Positions 51,716-60,916 of a stretch of DNA of 64,000 nucleotides are shown piece by piece. The notes under the pieces were generated by a model that saw only the letters and a program-made list of their open reading frames with translations, had not been told where the DNA came from and searched no databases. The translations under genes and the position numbers were made by a program. Position 1 is the first letter of the stretch; each line of letters begins with the position of its first letter. The stretch is from Photobacterium profundum (GTDB lineage: Bacteria > Pseudomonadota > Gammaproteobacteria > Enterobacterales > Vibrionaceae), in contig NZ_PYOD01000015.1 in the NCBI RefSeq assembly GCF_003026285.1, positions 50,372 to 114,371 on the forward strand, read 5' to 3'.

Positions 51716-54119
51716 TTTCTTTTAACAACCTTAAAGAATTTGATACAACAATGATCGAACTGGCAGACATGCCAACAACAGCAATGTACGGTGCAACCAT
51801 CCCTGCGACAGCAAGCGGTAATATAATCAGATTATATCCTAATGACCAAGCAAGGTTTTCTCGAATAATCTTTTTAGTTTTCAACGCTAACCGACGAGCT
51901 TGTAAGATACGGGTTAATTGGTCTCCCAATAAGACCATATCAGCTGATGATTTGGCAATGTCTGTGCCGCCACCCATTGCAACAGAAAGGTGTGCCCCAG
52001 CCAGAACTGGAGCATCGTTCACACCATCACCAATCATTAGTGCTACATCTTTGTCATCTAAACTGCGTAAGTAATCCAATTTGCCTTCTGGTGTAACGCC
52101 TGATACCAACTTATCGACATTCAGTTTATCGGCAACAAGCTGCGCGTTAACGGAATTGTCGCCAGTTAACATAGTGACTTGAATACCTGCATACTGGAAT
52201 TGTCGAATTAACTCAGCACTGTCTTCGCGGATAGGGTCATCTAATTTGAATGCTGCGACAAGTTGAGTGTCGCACGATAACCAAACTTGATAACTATTAT
52301 CTGCTTGATTCACTAAAGATTCGGCGTTCGTATGCCCCTCAAGTACAAATTTGATCTGGCCAATACGCCATTCTTGTCCGTTTTTAACACCTTTAAGGCC
52401 ACAACCAATCACATTCTCGACGTGATCAAAGGCAAAGGCTTGGTCTCTATGCGGTGTAAATGCGCGAGCGATGGGGTGATTGGCAAAACGCTCTAATTCA
52501 GCGGAATAAGATAAGGCATCACTCTCTGCCACATGAGTAAACAGCTGAGTATTGATTAAACGGATATTACCTTCAGTTAGTGTGCCTGTTTTATCAATGA
52601 CTAATTGATTTACTTTGCAAAGCGTTTCTAATACATGGCCTCTACGAAGCAATATACCTAAGCGACCGAGACTAGAGGTAGAACAAGTGAGTGCGGTGGG
52701 TGTTGCCAAAGATAATGCACAAGGACAGGTTGCAACTAATACGGCTAAAGTGATCCATAGTGCATCTTCTGGTTGTTGCTGATGCCAATAAAGCCAAGTA
52801 CCCGCAGCAATAATCAAGATCCCTGCAACAAAATACCGCGCTACTATATCGGCAAGCACAGCCACTTTGGGTTTAGACATTTGCGCTTCATCTTGAAGAC
52901 GCACAATATTAGAAATTAATGAATTCTGACGATCTTTGGTAACTTTAATCGTGATATTACCATCGCCATTAATTGTACCTGCAAAAACTGGCTCACCGGC
53001 TGAACGAGCAATTGGCATTGGTTCACCTGTTAACATCGATTCATCAATCGCGGTTTCGCCCTGAATAATATCACCATCTGCAGGCAAGCTTTCACCAGGC
53101 AAAATAGTGACAACGTCACCAATATTTAATGTTTTCGCTGCGACTTGGGTACCATCTTCTAATGTAGCCATAGCAGGAACTAACTTTAATAAGTTTGCAC
53201 TGGCAGCTGCGGCATGTCGGCGAGCGCGCATTTCAAGGAAACGTCCCAATAACAGAAAGAAAGTAAACATTGAAATAGATTCAAAGAATACTTCACCTTT
53301 TTCAGCGACTGTTGCATAAAGGCTGGCAACATAGGCGAAAAGCAGGGCAATTGAAACTGGCACATCCATCCCTAGCGTTCGAGCTCGTAGGTTTCGCCAC
53401 GCATTCATGTAAAAAGGGAGTGCAGAATACAGTAGTACTGGGGTAGCAAAAATTAAGCTAACCCAGCGAAGATAGTTTCTAAATTCAGTGTCTAGATCGC
53501 TAAACACTTCAAAATATAGTGCCACAGCAATCATCATAACTTGCATAGTGGCGATGCCAGCAATACCCAACCGATACAAATATTGTTTCATTGTGTTGTG
53601 ATATTGCTGTTCTTGCGCATCAGCTTCAAAAGGGGCAGCTTTATAGCCAAGTCGGTGAATTGCCGAAAGTAGGGTGCTGAGTTTAGTTTGTTCAGGGTTC
53701 CACTTTAATAAGGCACGGTGAGTGGTAGTGTTCACTTGAATTGAAACTAATCCCGCTTCTCGCGAAAGTTGTTTCTCTATAAGCCAAGCACATGCCGCAC
53801 ATGATACGCCATCAAGTGAAAGTGAAACTTCTTTACAATCATCAAGGTTACGAACAAATTCTTGTTGAACTTCTTCATGGTCATAAAGTAAGAGTGATTT
53901 AAGTTGCTGTGGTACTAAATCAGCTTTTTCTGCGGGGGCAGTACGATATTCATAATAAGAAGTAAGGCCACTTTCTACAATAGTTGTCGCCACTGCTTCA
54001 CATCCTGGGCAGCACATGTCTCGTGCTTTACCTAAAATGTCTACTTCATAGTGGCAATCCTGAGGAACAGGATCGCCGCAATGATAGCAGTCGGTATCTC
54101 TGCTGATTTCTTTTGTCAT
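51708..54119 (-). CDS. ccoI: Copper-transporting P1B ATPase for cbb3 assembly (CcoI)
   Basis: This 803-residue ATPase has an N-terminal Cys-rich part (CYHCGDPV, CCPGCEAVA), a metal-binding GVSCAACAW motif, eight membrane helices with the copper motif CPC in VATCPCALS, the phosphorylation motif DKTGTLTEG and GDGVNDAP. It belongs to the FixI/CopA2 group, which exports copper slowly for insertion into cbb3 oxidase. The start overlaps the ccoH stop by three to four bases. The coding sequence contains a perfect matS site. Confidence 0.94.
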   Translation of the reverse strand: MTKEISRDTDCYHCGDPVPQDCHYEVDILGKARDMCCPGCEAVATTIVESGLTSYYEYRTAPAEKADLVPQQLKSLLLYDHEEVQQEFVRNLDDCKEVSLSLDGVSCAACAWLIEKQLSREAGLVSIQVNTTTHRALLKWNPEQTKLSTLLSAIHRLGYKAAPFEADAQEQQYHNTMKQYLYRLGIAGIATMQVMMIAVALYFEVFSDLDTEFRNYLRWVSLIFATPVLLYSALPFYMNAWRNLRARTLGMDVPVSIALLFAYVASLYATVAEKGEVFFESISMFTFFLLLGRFLEMRARRHAAAASANLLKLVPAMATLEDGTQVAAKTLNIGDVVTILPGESLPADGDIIQGETAIDESMLTGEPMPIARSAGEPVFAGTINGDGNITIKVTKDRQNSLISNIVRLQDEAQMSKPKVAVLADIVARYFVAGILIIAAGTWLYWHQQQPEDALWITLAVLVATCPCALSLATPTALTCSTSSLGRLGILLRRGHVLETLCKVNQLVIDKTGTLTEGNIRLINTQLFTHVAESDALSYSAELERFANHPIARAFTPHRDQAFAFDHVENVIGCGLKGVKNGQEWRIGQIKFVLEGHTNAESLVNQADNSYQVWLSCDTQLVAAFKLDDPIREDSAELIRQFQYAGIQVTMLTGDNSVNAQLVADKLNVDKLVSGVTPEGKLDYLRSLDDKDVALMIGDGVNDAPVLAGAHLSVAMGGGTDIAKSSADMVLLGDQLTRILQARRLALKTKKIIRENLAWSLGYNLIILPLAVAGMVAPYIAVVGMSASSIIVVSNSLRLLKENG
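53107..53119. other. matS site (MatP binding motif)
   Basis: GTGACAACGTCAC fits the consensus GTGACRNYGTCAC perfectly. It lies inside ccoI, 6.4 kb from the other perfect copy and 10 kb from dif. Confidence 0.75.
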
Positions 54120-54610
54120 CCCTTATTCTGCCCGTACAACGCAATCGGATCGGAAGTAGGTAAGTTTACACGACCTTGTAACATCCAGTCACCATCAAAC
54201 GCTTCAACTTCGATAAACCATGGGCCTTGTAGTGGTTCTGGCGAGTTAAAGTGATAGGTACCTTTAAGATCTGCACTAACCATTTGAGTAAAGTCTTGGT
54301 TAGCAAGCGTACGGTGGGTAAAAGTAACACGTAAATTAGGATTACTTTTGAGTTCTCCTTTATCAAATTTAACCGCAATTTGATTTTCTTCTACTGCCAC
54401 TGTTGCATGAAGTTTTAATGCATCTGCCACGCGAAGGCGAGAAATGTCGACATTAATTGCTTTGCCTTTTTTGTAATAATCTTCAGCAACAAGGTCAACT
54501 TGGTTTTGAGAGAAGATATAAACAGCCGTTAAACTGTAGACAACAGAGCTTGCAGGAAGAGCGATGACAAACCAAGGCCAAAACTGCTTATACCATGGCT
54601 TTTTTTGCAT
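54116..54610 (-). CDS. ccoH: cbb3 oxidase assembly protein CcoH (FixH family)
   Basis: This 164-residue protein has one N-terminal membrane helix (QFWPWFVIALPASSVVYS) and a periplasmic domain with VDLVAEDYYKKGKAINVD, the typical FixH motif. It helps in assembly and stability of the cbb3 complex. It follows ccoP by about 120 bp and overlaps ccoI. CcoG, often in such clusters, is not present between ccoP and ccoH. Confidence 0.92.
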   Translation of the reverse strand: MQKKPWYKQFWPWFVIALPASSVVYSLTAVYIFSQNQVDLVAEDYYKKGKAINVDISRLRVADALKLHATVAVEENQIAVKFDKGELKSNPNLRVTFTHRTLANQDFTQMVSADLKGTYHFNSPEPLQGPWFIEVEAFDGDWMLQGRVNLPTSDPIALYGQNKG

Positions 54611-54731
54611 GAGGACAACCTTTGATATTCAGATGAAATTAGCCCCTGAAGTTAACAGGGGCTAGGTATTATGTCTCGGTAATAAATCACACATTGCTAA
54701 TAAACATGTAACTGATTATTAACGAGTAATA

Positions 54732-55712
54732 TTACTTATCGGCCTTTTCGCTTAGATTCCAAACATAGGCAGAAATTAGCTGAATTTTTTCTTCACCTAA
54801 TACATCTTTCCATGCTGGCATCACACCATGACGACCATGCATAATAGTAGCTTCAACTGCACGACGAGAACCGCCGTACAACCAAGTATTATCTGTTAAG
54901 TCGGGTGCACCAAACGCAGGGTTACCTTTACCGTCCGTACCGTGACATGCAGCACATACAACAAAACGACTTTTCCCCGCTGCTGCTTCTTTTGCATTCA
55001 CTTTACGACCAGATAGACCAAGAACATAACTTGTTACTTCTTTAACGCCATCTTTACCTAGTGCATCACCCCAAGCCGGCATTACACCTTGACGACCTTC
55101 CATGATGGTTGTTTTGATGGTTTCTGCTTCACCACCATATAACCATGCATTGTCAGTCAAGTTCGGGTATCCAGCTTGGCCACGAGCATCTGAACCATGA
55201 CATTGTGAACAGTTCTGAATAAACAGACGCTGACCTACTTTAATCGCTTCTGAATTAGCGGCGATATCAGTAATAGGAAGTAGGGTATTGCCTGAGGCAT
55301 CGTAAGCTAGAGTTTTGAATGTTTCACCGTATTTAGCTTCGGCTTCATCCAATTCTCTTGCGTACTGATTTAATTGTTTGTTCTGCTGAGCATTAGCAAG
55401 TGATGCCTTTGACTCTTCAATTGAACGAACAGTTTGGTCAGAACTTGTCCAGCCTAAAAAGCCTTTGTAGTTGCCTAATCCTGGGTAAAGGAAAAGGTAA
55501 AGTACAGCAAAGACAATCGTGCCCCAAAACATGTACGACCACCACTTGGGCAGTGGGTTGTTATTTTCACGAATACCATCGTATTCGTGTCCCATATCTT
55601 CACCTTCCTCGACACCCATTTTGTCGCGGCTACACCAAAAAAGTAGGCAACCGACACCGACTAAACTGCCAATAGTGATGATAGAGATCCATAGGCTCCA
55701 AAACGTACTCAT
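54732..55712 (-). CDS. ccoP: cbb3 cytochrome c oxidase subunit III (CcoP), di-haem
   Basis: This 326-residue protein has two N-terminal membrane helices (residues about 5-27 and 57-80) and two periplasmic cytochrome c domains with CSQCHGSD and CAACHGTD; distal Met ligands lie in MPAWGDAL and MPAWKDVL. It takes electrons from cytochrome c and passes them to CcoO. Start ATG is 5 bp after the ccoQ stop. Length is normal. Confidence 0.96.
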   Translation of the reverse strand: MSTFWSLWISIITIGSLVGVGCLLFWCSRDKMGVEEGEDMGHEYDGIRENNNPLPKWWSYMFWGTIVFAVLYLFLYPGLGNYKGFLGWTSSDQTVRSIEESKASLANAQQNKQLNQYARELDEAEAKYGETFKTLAYDASGNTLLPITDIAANSEAIKVGQRLFIQNCSQCHGSDARGQAGYPNLTDNAWLYGGEAETIKTTIMEGRQGVMPAWGDALGKDGVKEVTSYVLGLSGRKVNAKEAAAGKSRFVVCAACHGTDGKGNPAFGAPDLTDNTWLYGGSRRAVEATIMHGRHGVMPAWKDVLGEEKIQLISAYVWNLSEKADK

Positions 55713-55717
55713 GCTTC

Positions 55718-55891
55718 CTAGCTCCTGTCTTTCTCACGCGTGGCCAAATCTTGTTCTTCGTCAGCAAACACAAGGTTTGCTGCTTCACTGAACTCAGACT
55801 TGCGGCGCTTGCTATAAGCCCAAAGGATAATACCAATAAAGCTAATGAACAGCACAACAGTCCAGACACTGTGAACAGTTATAATATCCAT
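55718..55891 (-). CDS. ccoQ: cbb3 oxidase small subunit CcoQ
   Basis: A 57-residue frame between ccoO and ccoP starts MDIITVHSVWTVVLFISFIG after an AAGGAG site. It has one membrane helix and the CcoQ-typical ILWAYSKRRKSEFSEAANL. CcoQ stabilises the binding of CcoP to the core. It is short but well supported by ribosome binding site, helix and position. Confidence 0.93.
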   Translation of the reverse strand: MDIITVHSVWTVVLFISFIGIILWAYSKRRKSEFSEAANLVFADEEQDLATREKDRS

Positions 55892-55900
55892 GATATCTCC

Positions 55901-56509
55901 TTATTTCATCGCGTGACCAAGAGACTGAAGGTAAGCAATAACTGCATCCATTTCAGTCTTACCTTTAACGTCATCCCCTGCGCTGGCAACTTGCTCGTCA
56001 GTATATGGAACGCCGAAGTTATCTTTAAAGATCGCAAGTTTCTTAGAAGTTAATTTACCGTCAAGTACATTCTCTTCCAGCCATGGGAAACCGGGCATAT
56101 TTGATTCAGGAACAACAGCGCGAGGATCACGAAGGTGCACACGGTGCCAATCGTCAGAATAACGTTGGCCAACACGTGCCAAATCAGGACCTGTACGTTT
56201 TGAGCCCCATAAGAATGGGTGTTCCCACACACTTTCACCCGCGACAGAGTAGTGACCATAACGTTCTGTTTCAGAACGGAATGGGCGAATCATTTGGCTG
56301 TGACAAACGTTACAGCCTTCGCGAATGTAAATATCACGACCTTCCATCTCTAATGCCGTATAAGGGCGAAGATTTTCTACTGGTTCAGTCGTTTGCTCTT
56401 GATAAATCAGCGGCGTAATTTCAACCAGCGCACCAAAGCTAATAGCGATGACGATAAGGATTGCCAAAAGGCCGACATTTTTTTCAACTATTGCGTGACG
56501 ATTACTCAT
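55901..56509 (-). CDS. ccoO: cbb3 cytochrome c oxidase subunit II (CcoO), mono-haem
   Basis: This 202-residue protein has one N-terminal membrane helix and a haem-binding CNVCH motif (Cys66, Cys69, His70) with MIRPFRSETERYGHYS, typical of CcoO. It relays electrons from CcoP to the CcoN core. It follows ccoN by 12 bp. Confidence 0.96.
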   Translation of the reverse strand: MSNRHAIVEKNVGLLAILIVIAISFGALVEITPLIYQEQTTEPVENLRPYTALEMEGRDIYIREGCNVCHSQMIRPFRSETERYGHYSVAGESVWEHPFLWGSKRTGPDLARVGQRYSDDWHRVHLRDPRAVVPESNMPGFPWLEENVLDGKLTSKKLAIFKDNFGVPYTDEQVASAGDDVKGKTEMDAVIAYLQSLGHAMK

Positions 56510-56521
56510 CTGTCGAACTCC

Positions 56522-57949
56522 TTATGCTGGTTGCTCAATTGCTTTTAGGCTTTCTTTCGGTGCTGAAATTGTTTTGTATGCGTTATACGCAAGCAAGAAC
56601 ATACCAGACAAGAAGATTAACCCGCCAACAAAGCGAACAAAGTAGAACGGATAAGAGGCTTGCAGCGATTCAACGAAGCTGTAAGTCAATGTACCGTCGG
56701 TATTTACTGCACGCCACATCAGACCCTGCATCACACCAGAAATCCACATTGCTACGATATATAGAACCGTACCAATTGTTGCTAACCAGAAGTGTACGTT
56801 GATCAATTTGATCGAATACATACGCTCTTGGCCAAACAGTTTTGGAATTAGGTGATATACAGAACCGATAGAGACCATCGCAACCCAACCTAACGCACCA
56901 GAGTGAACGTGACCAATGGTCCAGTCCGTGTAGTGGGATAGGGCGTTTACTGTTTTAATTGCCATCATTGGGCCTTCAAAGGTAGACATACCGTAGAAAG
57001 ACAATGAAACAACAAGGAAACGTAAAATCGGATCGTAACGAAGTTTATGCCATGCACCAGATAAGGTCATGATACCGTTTATCATCCCGCCCCAAGAAGG
57101 TGCGAATAAAACAAGTGACATCACCATACCTAACGACTGAGTCCAGTCAGGTAGTGCTGTATAATGAAGGTGGTGAGGACCAGCCCAGATGTACAGAGAA
57201 ATTAGCGCCCAGAAGTGTACGATAGATAAACGATACGAGTAAACAGGACGACCCGCTTGCTTTGGTACGAAGTAATACATCATACCCAAGAAGCCCGCAG
57301 TAAGCAGGAAGCCTACAGCGTTATGACCGTACCACCACTGAATCATTGCATCCACAGCTCCAGAATAAATCGAATATGACTTACTCATTGAAACTGGAAT
57401 AGCAAGGTTGTTCACAATGTGAAGTACCGCTACCGTTAGAATGAAGGCACCGAAGAACCAGTTCGCAACATAAATGTGCGACGTGTTTCTTTTAATCATT
57501 GTACCGAAAAAGACAATGGCATAGGCTACCCATACAACTGCAATAGCGATACCAATCGGCCATTCCAATTCTGCGTATTCTTTACCTGTAGTCCACCCCA
57601 TTGGCAATGTAATTGCCGCTGAAAGGATTATTGCTTGCCAACCCCAGAAGGTAAATGCGGCTAACTTCCCACCGAATAATCTTGTTTGACATGTACGTTG
57701 CACTACGTAATAAGACGTAGCAAATAACGCACTGGTACCAAATGCGAAAATTACTGCATTAGTATGCAGTGGACGCAAACGGCTGTATGTCAACCAAGGA
57801 GTATCGAAGTTTAGCGCCGGCCATACCAGCTGAGCTGCAATCAATACACCAACGCTCATTCCGACAATTCCCCATAGTATGGTAGCTAGGGTAAATTGAC
57901 GAACGACCGTATAGTTATAGTTTTGTTCAAGCTGCTTTACTTGGCTCAT
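56522..57949 (-). CDS. ccoN: cbb3 cytochrome c oxidase subunit I (CcoN)
   Basis: This 475-residue protein has twelve membrane helices and the haem-copper ligands of C-type oxidases: an early His in RPLHTNAVIFAFG, the copper His in WWYGHNAVGF and GPHHLHYTALPDW, and the haem His pair in DWTIGHVHSGALGW. It reduces oxygen to water with high affinity and pumps protons. It is the first gene of ccoNOQP. A GGAAG site precedes the ATG. No perfect FNR site was seen upstream. Confidence 0.96.
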   Translation of the reverse strand: MSQVKQLEQNYNYTVVRQFTLATILWGIVGMSVGVLIAAQLVWPALNFDTPWLTYSRLRPLHTNAVIFAFGTSALFATSYYVVQRTCQTRLFGGKLAAFTFWGWQAIILSAAITLPMGWTTGKEYAELEWPIGIAIAVVWVAYAIVFFGTMIKRNTSHIYVANWFFGAFILTVAVLHIVNNLAIPVSMSKSYSIYSGAVDAMIQWWYGHNAVGFLLTAGFLGMMYYFVPKQAGRPVYSYRLSIVHFWALISLYIWAGPHHLHYTALPDWTQSLGMVMSLVLFAPSWGGMINGIMTLSGAWHKLRYDPILRFLVVSLSFYGMSTFEGPMMAIKTVNALSHYTDWTIGHVHSGALGWVAMVSIGSVYHLIPKLFGQERMYSIKLINVHFWLATIGTVLYIVAMWISGVMQGLMWRAVNTDGTLTYSFVESLQASYPFYFVRFVGGLIFLSGMFLLAYNAYKTISAPKESLKAIEQPA

Positions 57950-58221
57950 GTTGCTACTTCCACTATATATTGTTCAACTACACTTATATTTCCTTGTGCG
58001 AACAACAAGTTGTCGCAATGCCACCCAAAGCTTATTGATAGCCTTGTTGTTTTTTAAACAACTCAACAATCAAATTGCTATTTTATTGTAAAAGTGGCAT
58101 TTTCATTGCGCATAATACGTTAGTTAACAAGCGATTGACAGGCTGATGCCCACACATTGTTTACGGTTAAGCAACATTTATGTGAAAACTTTGAACTCTG
58201 TAACACGAGATGAGTGTAATT

Positions 58222-58665
58222 ATGGCAGCAGAAAAATTAACAAAATCACGATTAATCCAAATTATTGTACTGATGGCTGTGCTCATTTCAGCATTTGTTT
58301 GGAGAACAGTCACCTATGAAGAAGTGCAATCAGCAGAACAAAAGGCTATTCACTGTACAATAAGTGAAGGAAAGTGCTTAATTGTTGAACAGGGCGATAC
58401 TGCAGATATAACATTAACCCCATTGCCCGCTACTGCTGAATCGCCACTTGTACTACAAATCGGCAACATTAATGTTAAACCAACAGGTGTTGTTGAGGGC
58501 GTCGATATGTTTATGGGTACAATCCCAGTCATTTTTTCACAAAAAGGCGAGTATTGGGTGGGTAATTTTAGTGTTCCAGCTTGTATTCATGATGAAATGG
58601 ATTGGAAGGCAACAATTACGCAAGGAAATCAAACCACAATAGTTACATTTAAAGTGAAAAAGTGA
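58222..58665 (+). CDS. Membrane-anchored hypothetical protein divergent from ccoN
   Basis: This 147-residue protein has one N-terminal membrane helix (LIQIIVLMAVLISAFVW) and a periplasmic part of about 115 residues with three Cys (HCTISEGKC and PACIHDEMDW) and a beta-rich pattern. The same gene precedes ccoN in other Vibrio genomes, as far as I recall. The Cys residues and place suggest a link with oxidase copper or cytochrome maturation, but the function is not known. ATGs at 58210 and 58222 are both possible. Confidence 0.7.
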   Translation: MAAEKLTKSRLIQIIVLMAVLISAFVWRTVTYEEVQSAEQKAIHCTISEGKCLIVEQGDTADITLTPLPATAESPLVLQIGNINVKPTGVVEGVDMFMGTIPVIFSQKGEYWVGNFSVPACIHDEMDWKATITQGNQTTIVTFKVKK

Positions 58666-58755
58666 TTAACATTCAAACTAGTTGAATGTTAATCACTTGC
58701 TTTGGCGAGGCTTGATTGAAGGGCTTATTTTAACAAAATAGAAATTAATTATTAA

Positions 58756-58789
58756 AAAGCAATAAGCCCCAAAATAAGCTTATTGCTTT
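58756..58789. terminator. Terminator between convergent genes
   Basis: Twelve-base arms AAAGCAATAAGC and GCTTATTGCTTT with a ten-base loop. The A-run to the left gives a T-run on the minus strand. Confidence 0.75.
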
Positions 58790-58812
58790 GGTTTTCTGCT
58801 TCTAATCATTTT

Positions 58813-59568
58813 TTATTCTACGTAAATCATTTTCTTTGTCATTCCACCGTCAACAGTGAAATTTTGACCTGTAATAAAGCCAGACTGTTCACTAAGAAGA
58901 AAATTAACGATTGCAGCAGTATCCGTTATATCGCCAACTCGGCCAACAGGATGTTGGTTAGAATCAATATCCCTTAGTTGTTCATTGGTTGTGTTGATCC
59001 AACCGGGAGAAACACAATTAACTCTAATGTCGGGGCCTAAACTATTTGCCAAAGCGTGCGTTAAAGCCACTAAGCCACCTTTAGAAGCACTGTATAATTC
59101 CGTATTAGGTTCAGACTGTTGTGCGCGAGTAGAGCTAATATTGACGATGGAACCTTTCACTTTTTTTAATAAAGGTAAACACAATTTACTCATCAATAAT
59201 GGCGCAGTAAGGTTAATGTTCAGAACCCGGTGCCATTCTATTAAGTCTAATTCTTCAAGCGGTGAATTGTAGGGGGTGGAGATAGCAGCATTATTGATTA
59301 AGCCATTTAAGTGACCATATTGTGTCGTGATCTCTTTAATGACCAACGCTATTTCTGCTTCGTTAGAAACATCTGCACATCTGAAACGAATACGAGGCTC
59401 TTCAGAAACTAACTTGAACCCCGCATTTTCATCAATATCAACCGCGATAACAATTGTCTCATTTCCACTGGTGTTATTTATCGCAGGGCTGTTCTCAATT
59501 AAGAATTCGCAAATTCCTTTACCGATGCCATTCGCACCGCCTGTTACCAAAATCACTTGATTAGCCAT
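58813..59568 (-). CDS. SDR family oxidoreductase
   Basis: This 251-residue classical short-chain dehydrogenase has TGGANGIGKGI (8-18) for NAD(P) binding, NNAAIS, catalytic Ser in NISSTRA, YxxxK in YSASKGG, and the C-terminal SGFITGQNFTVDGG. It would oxidise or reduce an alcohol/ketone. An AAGGGATG site precedes the ATG. The substrate cannot be told; the 'VDIDENAG' acidic end suggests NAD rather than NADP. Confidence 0.87.
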   Translation of the reverse strand: MANQVILVTGGANGIGKGICEFLIENSPAINNTSGNETIVIAVDIDENAGFKLVSEEPRIRFRCADVSNEAEIALVIKEITTQYGHLNGLINNAAISTPYNSPLEELDLIEWHRVLNINLTAPLLMSKLCLPLLKKVKGSIVNISSTRAQQSEPNTELYSASKGGLVALTHALANSLGPDIRVNCVSPGWINTTNEQLRDIDSNQHPVGRVGDITDTAAIVNFLLSEQSGFITGQNFTVDGGMTKKMIYVE

Positions 59569-59707
59569 TGCATCCCTTCATTTGCTGCATACTCGAAAGA
59601 TGATAATGAATAACGGCAAAAACAAAGCAGACTTTAATCAAAAAACCATAAAAAACTCAATCCTTTGCTGGATGCAAATGTAATAATGTTACTTATGTAG
59701 AAAAGTA

Positions 59708-60916
59708 ATGACAGAAAGAAGAATAATGGATATCGCAACCAGCATCTCTGCTATTAATTCATCTGAAAGCGCTATTTTAGATGCAATTTGCAAATTACAG
59801 CAAAAAATCACAAACCCTAAGTTAGTCTTGGCGTATTTTTCAGAGCACCATGATGAAACTCTGATAAAGAACATATTGCATGAACAGTACCCTGACGCCC
59901 AAGTTTTGGGGTGTTCATCTTGCCGAGGCGTCATGACTGATGAGGGGTATAACTATGGCGATAGCATTGCTTTATGGGCGATGTGTGATTACAACGGTGC
60001 ATTTGGAACTGCGTTAGTTTCTACTAATCAATCCCCATTCGAAATGGCTCAGCAAGCGGTATTAAGAGCAATAGAGAATAGTGGACGCCCTGGCGAACTT
60101 CCGGCATTGATTTTGCTACATGCCACTCCAGGGAGTGAAGAAGATGTAATTAGAGGTATTGAGCGTGAGTTAGGCGCATCAATACCGATTATTGGTGGTA
60201 GTGCAGCGGATGATTTTGTTAGCGGAAATTGGAAGCTATTTACTCATGAGCATACCAGTCAACATGGGGTCGGGGTTTGCGTTTTTTACCCATCTTGCCA
60301 AGTCAGTTATTCGTTTCACTCTGGCTATGCCAATACCAATCAATCAGCGGTTGTGACAAAAGTTGAAGGCCGAGAGATTGTTGAATTAGATAACGAACCC
60401 GCTATAAATATTTATGAAAAATGGTTAGACAAAAATTTAAGTCAAGCAAGCAATATCATTAACGAGAGTAGCCTTAACCCCTTAGGGCGCGTGGTGGGGA
60501 AAGTGCATGAGCTCGAATATTACAAACTTGCACATCCGCTAAAAGTAACAGAGCGCGGTGGAATAGAGCTTTTCGCAACGGTAGAAGAATCTGAAACCGT
60601 TTTTTGTATGATGGGAACCGATGAGCGTCTAATTACCAGAGCAGGCAGAGTGATTGACTCAGCCAATGATGTTGGTAGGAAAGGCGAGTTAGACCCTATT
60701 GGTGGCATTACCATTTACTGCGCTGGTTGCATGTTAAAAGTACAAGACAGAATGCATGAGGTCGCCAGTTATGTGAATCACGCCATGCATCAAGCTCCGT
60801 TTGTTAGTCCTTTTACTTTTGGGGAGCAAGGGCAATTTATTGGTGGTGAAAATGCTCATGGAAACTTAATGATTTCCGCCGTTCTTTTTCATAGGGATGA
60901 GTATGCTAAATTTTGA
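59708..60916 (+). CDS. nosP: FIST-domain sensor, NosP-like
   Basis: This 402-residue protein consists of a FIST N domain (LVLAYFSEHHDETLIKNILHEQYPDAQVLGCSSCRGVMTDEGY) and a FIST C domain (about 230-385). FIST proteins next to a histidine kinase are NosP haem proteins that sense nitric oxide in Pseudomonas and Vibrio. Here the gene overlaps that of a hybrid kinase by 14 bp, the same arrangement as V. cholerae nosP-vpsS. Start is either the ATG at 59708 or at 59726. Haem binding is inferred, not visible. Confidence 0.8.
   Translation: MTERRIMDIATSISAINSSESAILDAICKLQQKITNPKLVLAYFSEHHDETLIKNILHEQYPDAQVLGCSSCRGVMTDEGYNYGDSIALWAMCDYNGAFGTALVSTNQSPFEMAQQAVLRAIENSGRPGELPALILLHATPGSEEDVIRGIERELGASIPIIGGSAADDFVSGNWKLFTHEHTSQHGVGVCVFYPSCQVSYSFHSGYANTNQSAVVTKVEGREIVELDNEPAINIYEKWLDKNLSQASNIINESSLNPLGRVVGKVHELEYYKLAHPLKVTERGGIELFATVEESETVFCMMGTDERLITRAGRVIDSANDVGRKGELDPIGGITIYCAGCMLKVQDRMHEVASYVNHAMHQAPFVSPFTFGEQGQFIGGENAHGNLMISAVLFHRDEYAKF

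Noticed and set aside
49987..58665. Horizontal transfer of the cbb3 cluster
   Set aside because: Gene order, coding style and neighbours look native to Vibrionaceae, and no mobile genes flank it.
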